Shown here: piece by piece, positions 32,934 to 41,510 of the stretch
How the letters are laid out: each line of letters opens with the position of its first letter
Position numbering within the stretch: position 1 is the first letter of the stretch
Assembly: GCA_947494305.1 (NCBI GenBank)
Contig: CANLUL010000001.1
Coordinates: forward strand, 186,001-250,000
Source: an uncultured Sphingomonadaceae bacterium
GTDB taxonomy: Bacteria > Pseudomonadota > Alphaproteobacteria > Sphingomonadales > Sphingomonadaceae
Reading direction: 5' to 3'
Length of the DNA: 64,000 bases
Program-made: the position numbers and the translations under genes
The notes under the pieces: generated by a model
What the model was told of the DNA's origin: nothing
Databases searched by the model: none
Seen by the model: the letters and a program-made list of their open reading frames with translations, nothing else

Positions 32934-33350
32934 ATGAAGATGGTTCGCATTATTTTTGCACTGGCGGCAGCCTGGGGCTTCTTGGCCCTGATCCCTGGAT
33001 TGTTTGGTGAAGCTGGCTTTAACGCCGCGATGCCACCGGCGATTACGCACCCGGAATTTTATTACGGCTTTTACGGTGTGGCCTTGGTGTTCCAGTTGAT
33101 CTTTGTGATGATCGCGATCGATCCGGTGCGCTATCGCCCGCTGATCGGGATCGCGATATTAGAAAAACTGGCCTTTTTTGTGCCGGGCATGTGGCTCCAC
33201 TCCGCAGGGCGTCTTGCCGAAGGCGGGATTTACTTTGGTGCCATGATCGACGGTGTCTTGGCGCTGTTATTCGCTGTGGCATGGTGGTTTGGACGGCGCG
33301 CTGGTTCAGGAAATTGGCCTGCAGATAACAGCAAGGGGACTGTTTCATGA
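32934..33350 (+). CDS. Four-TM membrane protein of unknown function
   Basis: A 138-residue membrane protein with helices at about 5-24, 46-65, 71-88 and 103-123. I do not recognise the family. It overlaps the next gene by 4 nt (ATGA), indicating coupling to a secreted protein. A perfect palindrome sits upstream and may control both. Confidence 0.65.
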   Translation: MKMVRIIFALAAAWGFLALIPGLFGEAGFNAAMPPAITHPEFYYGFYGVALVFQLIFVMIAIDPVRYRPLIGIAILEKLAFFVPGMWLHSAGRLAEGGIYFGAMIDGVLALLFAVAWWFGRRAGSGNWPADNSKGTVS

Positions 33351-33871
33351 TCAAAGTGGCATCTGCTTTCGCGCTTTTACTGGCGATCCCGGTGTTGCCG
33401 GTGATGGCATCTGCGCCAGTGAAAGAAACTTCCGATACTCCGGTTTTGGCCACCGATCCACTGACCGCAGTCGAAGCGATATATAGTGATGATATGAAGC
33501 CATCTGCCAATGGCCTGCCGATGACGCAGCGATTGGAGAGTTTGTTTCTATTGGAACGCGATCATCTGGAAGCCAGCGGGGAACCGATTGGGCGGATTGA
33601 TTTCGACTGGACTGTCAATGGTCAGGACGCGAGTATTTCTATGGTCGATGTGACAGCAATGGATGTGCCGTTGCGCGATTTTGGCGATGCGGCGGTCGAT
33701 CAGTTTGAGCGGCGCATTGTTACGGCGCGTTTCATGAATTTCGATAGCGAGCAAATTATTCGCTATTATTGGGTGAAACAGCGCAATGGCTGGCATCTGG
33801 ATGATGTGACGGGGCAGGGTGAGGACAGCATGACCTGGACTTTGTCGTTGCTATTGGCTTTTGGCGGTTAG
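33347..33871 (+). CDS. Secreted protein of unknown function
   Basis: A 174-residue protein with a Sec signal peptide (about 1-22, ending MASA) and a compact mature domain containing DPLTAVEAIYSDDM, IDFDWTVNGQDAS, FDSEQIIRYYWVKQRNGWHLDDV. No family is recognised, though the layout resembles small periplasmic alpha/beta proteins. It is coupled to the membrane protein upstream. The function is unknown. Confidence 0.7.
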   Translation: MIKVASAFALLLAIPVLPVMASAPVKETSDTPVLATDPLTAVEAIYSDDMKPSANGLPMTQRLESLFLLERDHLEASGEPIGRIDFDWTVNGQDASISMVDVTAMDVPLRDFGDAAVDQFERRIVTARFMNFDSEQIIRYYWVKQRNGWHLDDVTGQGEDSMTWTLSLLLAFGG

Positions 33872-33954
33872 GTTGATGATGTCGTTCACATTGAACCCCA
33901 AATTGAGTCTATCTGCGCTTAGATTGACGAGCCGGGCATGATAGGAGCTGTGAT

Positions 33955-34506
33955 ATGAAAAACATAATATATCCAATTGCCCTTGTGACCACGGCGGCTG
34001 CCATGCCGGCCACTGCGCAGGAAACTGATATCCCAGGTGCGAAAGCCACTATGCCGACCCTCTCAAACTATCCGGATCGCGGCCGGGAATATGACATGCA
34101 ATGGACATTGTGGGGGGACGAGGACGAACCGCGAATTGATTTTGGAACGCCGGAGACCGACAATCGGCTGTGGACAATCCGCTGCAATCGCATGGCCAAT
34201 GGCCGCGTCAGGATTGTGCACCAGTTAGAAGCCGATGCCCGAGATATGGGGGCCAGCGACAGATTTGGTTTCTCGATACGGGTCGACAAGGGATCGTCGC
34301 TGGGGCTGATCGCACGGATGGAACTGACCAATGGGGAGGGTGGCTCCTATTATGTGCCGCGTTTCTATACGGCCAACCGGCATGCGCTATACGTGGCTCT
34401 GGCCAAGGGAAATCGCGCCTATATCAACCCGAATGGTAATAAGTTCAGTGTGCATCTGAAAGGATCGGGAGATGCCATCAAAAGCTTCCTGAAGCGCTGT
34501 CAGTAG
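33955..34506 (+). CDS. Secreted protein of unknown function
   Basis: A 183-residue protein with a signal peptide (about 1-21, ending ATAQ) and a mature region that looks beta-rich (RIVHQLEADARDMGASDRFGF, SIRVDKGSSLGLIARMELTN). Two cysteines remain in the mature protein, one as the penultimate residue. No family recognised. It is a single gene between the palindrome-controlled pair and the glycine-zipper gene. Confidence 0.7.
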   Translation: MKNIIYPIALVTTAAAMPATAQETDIPGAKATMPTLSNYPDRGREYDMQWTLWGDEDEPRIDFGTPETDNRLWTIRCNRMANGRVRIVHQLEADARDMGASDRFGFSIRVDKGSSLGLIARMELTNGEGGSYYVPRFYTANRHALYVALAKGNRAYINPNGNKFSVHLKGSGDAIKSFLKRCQ

Positions 34507-34664
34507 AGAAAATGCGTTATTCAGGAAAATATCGCCAAACATGAACGGGAGATAAAATCCATATTCAGGCTTGGGTCAATCCGGCTCCTCTAAACCCATG
34601 ATTGTCGGGCATCACCGAGTCGGATCAATACTATGGGGTTGCGATCTTTTGTGGAGTTAAGAAG

Positions 34665-35078
34665 ATGATCAACAAGTTTCTGGGAACATTAGCAATCACC
34701 ACCGCCGCCATCTCAACCATGGCATTTGCGACGCCAGCCGAAGCACGAGGCGGTTATTATAATGGCGGTTATTATGAGCAAGTCGGCCATCGTGATGGCT
34801 ATCGCGAATATCGCCGCGGCGACAGATATCGCGGAGATCGTGGATATTATCGTGATCGCAGAGCCTATCGTAGCGATCGCCGCTATCGTGATCGCCGTTA
34901 TCGGGACAATCGTCGCTATCGCGGATGTGATCGCGGTACTGGTGGAACAATCATCGGTGCCATTGCAGGCGGTCTGTTAGGCAATGAAGTTGCTGGTCGT
35001 GGCAGTCGGACTGAAGGTACGATTATTGGCGGTGCTGTTGGAGCGCTGGCCGGTCGCGCAATCGACGGAAATTGTTGA
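34665..35078 (+). CDS. Glycine-zipper 2TM domain secreted protein with Arg/Tyr-rich region
   Basis: A 137-residue protein. A signal peptide (about 1-26, ending AEA) leads to an Arg/Tyr/Asp-rich stretch (about 50-90, with repeated YRDRR and RRYRD units) and a C-terminal glycine zipper (GGTIIGAIAGGLLGNEVAG, TIIGGAVGALAGRAI). This is the RcnB-like/glycine-zipper 2TM pattern of outer-membrane or periplasmic proteins. ATG at 34665 is preferred over the open frame to 34602 because it starts the signal peptide. Confidence 0.82.
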   Translation: MINKFLGTLAITTAAISTMAFATPAEARGGYYNGGYYEQVGHRDGYREYRRGDRYRGDRGYYRDRRAYRSDRRYRDRRYRDNRRYRGCDRGTGGTIIGAIAGGLLGNEVAGRGSRTEGTIIGGAVGALAGRAIDGNC

Positions 35079-35168
35079 GCATCGCACAAATCTAATTCGA
35101 GGTAATCCCCTTGCGTTCCACTTGGAACCAGGGGGCCTGTCTTCCCCGGGAGTTGTGTATCGGGGAAA

Positions 35169-35200
35169 GGGGGCCGGCTGCGCTTGAAGCTCCGGTCCCC
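35169..35200. terminator. Hairpin between convergent genes
   Basis: GGGGG-CCGG at 35169-35177 pairs with CCGG-T-CCCC at 35192-35200 and is followed by GTTTCGTTT. It lies between the glycine-zipper gene and the end of the decaheme gene on the other strand and can serve as a bidirectional terminator. A second hairpin (GTTCC/GGAAC within CCCC/GGGG) lies just upstream at about 35106-35134. Confidence 0.65.
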
Positions 35201-35207
35201 GTTTCGT

Positions 35208-38200
35208 TTAGTTTCGTCTGGCAAGCTTTGGCGGAACCGGCCCGATCCAGTCGGCAATATCCGGATTGTCATTGACGAAATAAGGCTGACCTTTGCTGTT
35301 CAGATAGAACCGTTCCATCTCGCTCCGGGTAAAGGGTCTGGAACCTATCCGGCCAAACACAGCCATTTGACCGCCGGTTTCATCTACAGCACGATCACGG
35401 TCCAAACCTTTGGAAAGTGCCAGTGCTGGTTTGGGTGTCTTGGCAAAAGCGATCAGTTCCGGTTTTGGAGCCGGTGAGAAACCATAGTAGGCTTTCTGAC
35501 TATCTGGAGATGTCAGCTGAATGACCTTCAGGCCATTGCGACCGTCGGCGACATAGGCGAACAATGTAGCATTGGTAGACCCGACAATGACATCTTCCGC
35601 ATCATTCATCTGCCCGCCAAAAGTCTCTTTCATATAGATTTTTGGTTCTTCGGGCTTAGTGATGTTGGCAATTACTAGACCTTCATTTTTTGCTGCGATG
35701 TAAGCATAGGTCCGCGCTAGATAAATGCGCTGCGCATTCACAAGCGGAATGGTCCCACTTTCAACAGCAATTGGGTTTTCCATGTCGGTCACATTGAACA
35801 GCTTCACACCATCGGCGTCCGACACCCAGAGATAGCGGAACTGCATCGCTGAAGCACGGGCATCGTTTAGCGGTACGGTAACGACATGGCGCGGTTCCGT
35901 CGGCGTATCTAGATCTATCACCGTCAGGCCAGCATCGGTCGTAATATAAGCGATATGGCCAGCCAAAGTAATATGCCTGGCACCGTTTAACACGCCGCCC
36001 TCGTTCCATGTTAGCGACCGCTTGAAGAAGTTATTGCGGAATTCGCCATCGGCCAAGGTGTTGACGTTTACCAGAATGAGGCCTTCTTCGCTGTCCGTAA
36101 CGACGGCATAATCATAGATCGGATGAAAAGCTTGCTCCTGATTTAGCTCCTGCATTTCTTTGGTATTGCGGGTCGGAGCGATTGGTTGATTGGTCGCCAA
36201 TGCCATGCATGTAGCGTTTTTGGTATCAACATGCGTATCATGACCAATGGATGAGAATGGCGCTTTGATAATCCGTTCGGAGAAGCCTTTGTTCCCAATT
36301 GAGGCCACATCATAAGCTCGGAAACCGCCTTTTCCTTCGGCAACGAAGATATACTCACCGCGCAATTGCAAGCAGCGAACGGCGTCTCCCGTTCCTTGTA
36401 CCACATTCGCAAATTCTTCGAGCGCTTTGGTTTCTCCTGAAAGATCTTTGTCAAATCGGTCACCGCGTACCCAGTTTATCAACTCGCGGTTGTTATCTTC
36501 GACATGCATCCGCCAATAGTCGGGATAAGCATATTTTTGCAGATAGGAACCGATCACCGCTTGGGGTTCATCCCACTCTGTTACGCGGACGGCCTCAAAG
36601 CCTTTTTCCAATCCAACCCAGGCATGCAAGCCTACGAAGTTCACGAAATTCGTTCCTTGCAACATGGTCTGTGCCATGATTGCGTTATTGTCATTGGCGT
36701 CACTGACATGACAATCAGAACATTGCTTGGTCTCATTTTTGCGCACAGTATGCGGGAAGTGCGGTGCAAATGCCTGCGATGAAAACCCTATCGAAGATAT
36801 CGGCGGTTGCTGAACGTAAATACGCTCTCGATTGATATTGGTGGATGAGAGGACCAGTGCTGACGTTGAACGAACCGGAGCAATAATATTGCCCTTGGTT
36901 GTTTGGTGCTTGCCAAGCTGGAACATCTGATCGCGCGCAACCTGCGGATTGTAGGTTGCGTAGTTTCGCGTCGTTCCGCCTTCATATTTGTGGCTTTCGG
37001 CCTGCCAGTTTGCTTCAATCGGTAGATGGCAACCACCGCAACTGGTCGTCCAACTTAGGTGGCAGGTGAAACAGACCATGTTTTCGTCTGTGTGCGCACG
37101 GTCATCTTTGGCGACACCGCTACCAAAACTATATTTGCCGGTGTCCGAACCAGTCTTGGACATGAGTTTTGCCCGTGCAGACTTGAGATTGAAATTGGGA
37201 TGCGAGCGGTCAACGCTGTCTTTGACCAGACTAACCCGCCAGCTCAGTTTTGGATCGGTGATCGAGCGTTGTACAAGCACGCGCTCGCCATTTGCATCCT
37301 GGAACCACTCGAAACGGCGTTGGCCATCAGCATTACGTAACAGGCTCAGATTTGTGCCTTTTGGACGGGCCGCCAGATTGGATGTCATCAGGGTTGGATA
37401 TTCATCGGCAGTGCCGTGGCAATCCTTGCAATTGATCTCAACCGCATTGGCAACTTCTCCGTAAATCAGTCCGTTACCGTGACTGTCTTGGCCAAAGTGG
37501 CAGTCTGCGCACTGCATACCGACCTCGGCATGGATGCTCATCATATGAACAGACTTACCGGGATTGGTGCCTATATCGACGAATTTCTCTTCGCCTTCCT
37601 TGCGGAATTTTTCGGGATCTTCGGGATCGACCATATTGTCAGTGTCAGTGCCATAGGTCGCCTGATTACCGTCAGCATCCAACAAATTGCCTTCGCGGTC
37701 GCGTTTCAGGATCGCGCGGAAATTCCAGCCATGACCATGATAATCGGCAAACTGTGTATCTTCTGCCACTTCATTGACGTCATAAACGTTGCGAAGAAAA
37801 TCAATGTCCGCCCAAAGTCCTTTGGGTGAAGCCCCTTCCGGATTACGATCCAGCACTTTGCGCACTTCTTCGGCGGTTGGGAATTTTTGGGTCTTATATT
37901 TCTTCTGATATTCTTCTTCGCTCATGCCTTCTGGCTTGGGAAGTTTGTTATCCGGACCCGGCCACATATAGGGAGCGTCGGATTCATAGTCCCACATCGT
38001 GTAACCGAGATAGCTGTTCAGGAAGATATTGGGTTGGTGCATATGGCAATTCATGCACTGCGCGGTCGGAATAGCCCTTGTGAAAGCGTGCTGAATAGGA
38101 TGACCTTTTTCGCGTTTGGCCGGATCAATATCCTTGGCATGCTCCTCGCCATGGCCATCGTCAGAATGGCTGTCATCAGCATGACTATCTGACTTTCCGT

Positions 38201-39416
38201 GCGCTTTATCTTCGCCATGACCTTTTCCATACGAAGCATCATAGGTACCAAATGCTCCCACGCGATGCTCGCCTTCAGCGATATTGCGGATTGTCGGATC
38301 TACCGTCTGTGTCTGCCCGTCGCGGCCATATTTGGCCCAGATTGAACTATGGCGTGGTTCACGATCATTGGCGTAAACGACATGGCAACCGGCACAACCG
38401 GACTGACGATAGTCGCCGGGTTGGTCATTGGTGCCCATGAACCACATAAACGGATCATTGAGGCGCGTTTTGTGAATATTGAGAACGGGAATTGCTACCC
38501 GAAGACCCGTCCCGGGGCCGCGATTGGATTGTTTCAGATCAGGGCGTCCCGGCTCTTCCAGACGTTGAATGATGCCACCAATATTGGGCAGGCCAATTTC
38601 GGGGAATTGCGTGTTGATATTGCGCCCGCCTCGCTCAAACACCCGGAAAACATCTCCCGGAGGAATGACATGCCAAGTGGGCAGGGGATAGAGAATGGGC
38701 AATGCGCCGCGCTTTTTTTGCGCTTCTGTTACAGTGCCGTGCGGACTGCCGGGAGACTTGATAGTCGCAGGTTCGCCCTTGCGTGTATAGGCTTCACCAA
38801 AGACATAGTTTTTGAATGGTACGATACCGTTGTTGTAGGCTGCACCACCCCACAGCATGGCGCCGGTAGCCATAAGGGAACGTTCGGATGCTTCGATAAT
38901 TTCTATGTGGCAAGCGCCGCATGCTTCACGTGCAACGCGATAGTCAGATGGGTTCACAAAGCGAACAAACTCGGGTGCTTCCTTGTTGAGGAGGGCATAG
39001 CTACGCTTTGGATTTGCAGAAGAAGGCCAGTGCCAGCTTTCTGGGTATTTTGGCAGAACATGGGCTTTTTTCAGCGCATCCATATAGGCAAGGCTGTTTT
39101 TACCCCAGTCGTTGTCTCCCATAACTGACGCATCGCCGCCATGACAATCCACACAGCCAAGCACTACGGCTGGTGTCTCGTGCATGGTTTTCTGATCACT
39201 ATCGGTATGACAGGACACACACCCCGCGCTCTTCGTTTCAGCAGCATCCCAAGTCTGATTTTGTGGCGCTGGCGGCGTAAAGCTATAATCGATTTTCTGC
39301 GGCTTCTCTTTGCCTGCGGCAAGCAATGTGGAAGCTGGCGCAACCGTAAGTACAAGTGCTCCAATTGCAGCAATAAGTGCCTTTTTGTGATAGTTTAGAG
39401 TTTCAAGTTTAAGCAT
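35208..39416 (-). CDS. Decaheme c-type cytochrome fused to an LVIVD-type beta-propeller
   Basis: A 1402-residue exported protein. A signal peptide (about 1-34) is followed by ten CxxCH heme motifs starting at residues 66, 88, 166, 341, 454, 636, 663, 782, 793 and 899. A His/Asp-rich stretch lies at 397-445 (repeats of HG, SH and DD). From about 1015 to 1340 come six beta-propeller-like repeats (YIFVAEGKGGFRAYDV, YAVVTDSEEGLILVNV, AYITTDAGLTVIDL, YLWVSDADGVKLFNV, YAYIAAKNEGLVIANI, FAYVADGRNGLKVIQL) of LVIVD type. It begins on the stop of the barrel gene (TGATG overlap) and is the last gene of the four-gene set. The combination is not one I know to be characterised. Confidence 0.88.
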   Translation of the reverse strand: MLKLETLNYHKKALIAAIGALVLTVAPASTLLAAGKEKPQKIDYSFTPPAPQNQTWDAAETKSAGCVSCHTDSDQKTMHETPAVVLGCVDCHGGDASVMGDNDWGKNSLAYMDALKKAHVLPKYPESWHWPSSANPKRSYALLNKEAPEFVRFVNPSDYRVAREACGACHIEIIEASERSLMATGAMLWGGAAYNNGIVPFKNYVFGEAYTRKGEPATIKSPGSPHGTVTEAQKKRGALPILYPLPTWHVIPPGDVFRVFERGGRNINTQFPEIGLPNIGGIIQRLEEPGRPDLKQSNRGPGTGLRVAIPVLNIHKTRLNDPFMWFMGTNDQPGDYRQSGCAGCHVVYANDREPRHSSIWAKYGRDGQTQTVDPTIRNIAEGEHRVGAFGTYDASYGKGHGEDKAHGKSDSHADDSHSDDGHGEEHAKDIDPAKREKGHPIQHAFTRAIPTAQCMNCHMHQPNIFLNSYLGYTMWDYESDAPYMWPGPDNKLPKPEGMSEEEYQKKYKTQKFPTAEEVRKVLDRNPEGASPKGLWADIDFLRNVYDVNEVAEDTQFADYHGHGWNFRAILKRDREGNLLDADGNQATYGTDTDNMVDPEDPEKFRKEGEEKFVDIGTNPGKSVHMMSIHAEVGMQCADCHFGQDSHGNGLIYGEVANAVEINCKDCHGTADEYPTLMTSNLAARPKGTNLSLLRNADGQRRFEWFQDANGERVLVQRSITDPKLSWRVSLVKDSVDRSHPNFNLKSARAKLMSKTGSDTGKYSFGSGVAKDDRAHTDENMVCFTCHLSWTTSCGGCHLPIEANWQAESHKYEGGTTRNYATYNPQVARDQMFQLGKHQTTKGNIIAPVRSTSALVLSSTNINRERIYVQQPPISSIGFSSQAFAPHFPHTVRKNETKQCSDCHVSDANDNNAIMAQTMLQGTNFVNFVGLHAWVGLEKGFEAVRVTEWDEPQAVIGSYLQKYAYPDYWRMHVEDNNRELINWVRGDRFDKDLSGETKALEEFANVVQGTGDAVRCLQLRGEYIFVAEGKGGFRAYDVASIGNKGFSERIIKAPFSSIGHDTHVDTKNATCMALATNQPIAPTRNTKEMQELNQEQAFHPIYDYAVVTDSEEGLILVNVNTLADGEFRNNFFKRSLTWNEGGVLNGARHITLAGHIAYITTDAGLTVIDLDTPTEPRHVVTVPLNDARASAMQFRYLWVSDADGVKLFNVTDMENPIAVESGTIPLVNAQRIYLARTYAYIAAKNEGLVIANITKPEEPKIYMKETFGGQMNDAEDVIVGSTNATLFAYVADGRNGLKVIQLTSPDSQKAYYGFSPAPKPELIAFAKTPKPALALSKGLDRDRAVDETGGQMAVFGRIGSRPFTRSEMERFYLNSKGQPYFVNDNPDIADWIGPVPPKLARRN

Positions 39417-41506
39417 CAGAAAGCAAATATCGCATTGAAGAGGATGGAATAATGAAAGTCTCGCGTGTCGGTTTGGTCAAATAGATCCTTGAAGCCATCT
39501 CCGGGTAACAGCGCTGCCCCTGAAAGACGGAAAACAACATTCTGTGTGGACTTTGGTCGATAAATGGCGGCCATTGAAAGATCCCAACCAATGTCTTTAG
39601 GAATCGATCCTTCAACACGCAGAGCTTCCAACGATTCCGTTTTGTGGAACCAAAGATGATTGGCGTTGGCTGAGAGGCGCAATTCCGGTGTAAGATCGGC
39701 ATCAACGCCTACACCAGCCAATATGGTGCCGGGGTTGTTGAAATTACTCTGGCCCTGTTCCTTGGAAGACCGAAGGGAGTTTAATATACCGTTTCTACCG
39801 TTGATGCTTATAACCCGGCCACCACCTGCGAACGGTATCGTCTGTCTGATCCAATAACTCGTATCGGCTCCAGCAAAAATCGGGTTTTCAAAGATTGCGT
39901 CAAAGCCCGCTTCGGTATTGTTGTATGGATTGCCATCACCGCTAGCGAACAAGCCGGAAGCACGAAAACGCCAGAAATCGACGTCATAACTCGCTTCGAC
40001 AGCGCCGAACCAAGCCGCAATATTGGCTGGCTCGCTGGTAAATATGCTGTTTCTATCTTCGCCAAATGCACCGTAAACTTGGCCAGACACATTGATCCGA
40101 CCAATCCGGCCATCAACAGCATAGCCAGGGTAAACTACATCATAGGCACGCCCTCGCAGATCCCCGATTAGGGCAGGGCGAACAGGAAAACCGTTGTCGT
40201 CAATCTCGATATCACTGCGCTCTCGGTTCATATTATAGGTAACGCTGAACTGACTGGTCAGGCCGACAAAGGGCAAATCTTGTCGGTAGAGATTGGCAAA
40301 GAAAATATAGCTTTCGCGCGGTGTCTGGAAAATGTCATTGAGACCACTGTTGGTGTCTTTTTCCAGCTGTACAAATGCACCCAGATTATACTGAATACGG
40401 TTATTGTCTCTCGTACCAAATAGACGGAAACCGAGTTGGTTGTCTTGAAAAAGGAATCCACGGAAATCAGCTTGCATCGGCTGGATTCCAATGCGGAAGC
40501 TGTCAAAGTCATAACGCGCCGATGTGTTGCGGATGTGATAATCGAAAAAGGCTTCCTGTACACCAACAAACCAGTCGGTTCGATTGGAAGTCTTGGACGG
40601 CTCAACGAACAAAACGCGGCGTTCTGGGACGTTTACATGATTGACCTGCGTGGCCAATGTAAGCCGATACTCGACGTCAGGTGGCTTGTAGGCTGTTGAG
40701 CCTTTTATGAGGGCGACGCCAGTAATGAAGGTTTGTGCATAAACCTCCGAACCGGAACGTCCAAATACATCAATATTGTTGGGGCGTTCCGTCGTTTGAA
40801 CGCCGACCGGAATCGGAAAACTGCGGGGTTCAATAATCGTGTCTGAAATGGCATTGACGACAAAAAACCAGTCATCGCCCTTTAAAAAGGATGGCTTTTT
40901 ATCCTCTGGAATAGGCTTGTCACCCTTCAATACATTCTGATTATAAGGGTTGAGCGTGCTGTGACAATTTTTCCGTAATGCAGGAAATACGCCATAGGCC
41001 GATAAATCATCGCGTTTGCTTTTTGGCGGACACAATGTCTGCAAAATTCGCCAACGATCTGGCACCGGAAACTCTTCTGTTGGAAAAGCTTCGGGTGGAG
41101 GAGCACGAACTGCACCTTCGTTAAACTGGGTAACGGCGTCAGGCAGTTCTTTTTGAACACCGGGACGACGGCGGCCATCCATCAATACTTCATCAGCTTC
41201 AATCCCGCCTAGTTCCGGCTGAGGATCGTCAAGCTGCGGTGGAGTCAATATTTCAGGTTGCTCGGGAGTTTGATCAATGATTTGATTTTTATCGAGTTCT
41301 TCCTGTTCATCTCGTTCCGGATTTTTGTCGGTTCCGGGCGGTTTTCGACCAACGCCCGATTGCAGCCAAGCAAACTCCTGCCCAGCAACTAGCGCAGCTA
41401 AAGAAGCTTCCATTTGGCCCAAAGAAGCATTTTGGCGTTCCATTTGTTCCGCTTCGCCGGACATCACCGCTAAGATCGGTACAAAGGATGCAGATAATCC
41501 TCCCAT
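39416..41506 (-). CDS. Outer-membrane beta-barrel-like protein of the cytochrome operon
   Basis: A 696-residue protein. The N-terminus (1-45) is only weakly signal-like and carries a helical MERQNASLGQMEASLAAL segment. A Pro/Glu/Asp-rich linker follows (about 55-135). The C-terminal two thirds have alternating strands (FFVVNAISDTIIEPR, DWFVGVQEAFFDYHIRN, YNLGAFVQLEKDTNS, WRFRASGLFASGDGN) and end in Phe (ILFNAIFAF), the pattern of an outer-membrane barrel. It does not match MtrB/PioB sequences I know. Coupling to the decaheme gene suggests the pore of a porin-cytochrome conduit. Confidence 0.7.
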   Translation of the reverse strand: MGGLSASFVPILAVMSGEAEQMERQNASLGQMEASLAALVAGQEFAWLQSGVGRKPPGTDKNPERDEQEELDKNQIIDQTPEQPEILTPPQLDDPQPELGGIEADEVLMDGRRRPGVQKELPDAVTQFNEGAVRAPPPEAFPTEEFPVPDRWRILQTLCPPKSKRDDLSAYGVFPALRKNCHSTLNPYNQNVLKGDKPIPEDKKPSFLKGDDWFFVVNAISDTIIEPRSFPIPVGVQTTERPNNIDVFGRSGSEVYAQTFITGVALIKGSTAYKPPDVEYRLTLATQVNHVNVPERRVLFVEPSKTSNRTDWFVGVQEAFFDYHIRNTSARYDFDSFRIGIQPMQADFRGFLFQDNQLGFRLFGTRDNNRIQYNLGAFVQLEKDTNSGLNDIFQTPRESYIFFANLYRQDLPFVGLTSQFSVTYNMNRERSDIEIDDNGFPVRPALIGDLRGRAYDVVYPGYAVDGRIGRINVSGQVYGAFGEDRNSIFTSEPANIAAWFGAVEASYDVDFWRFRASGLFASGDGNPYNNTEAGFDAIFENPIFAGADTSYWIRQTIPFAGGGRVISINGRNGILNSLRSSKEQGQSNFNNPGTILAGVGVDADLTPELRLSANANHLWFHKTESLEALRVEGSIPKDIGWDLSMAAIYRPKSTQNVVFRLSGAALLPGDGFKDLFDQTDTRDFHYSILFNAIFAF

Positions 41507-41510
41507 CTAG

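Noticed and set aside
38349-39128. Plus-strand open frame of 259 codons
   Set aside because: Antisense to the decaheme cytochrome, which has ten heme motifs in its own frame.
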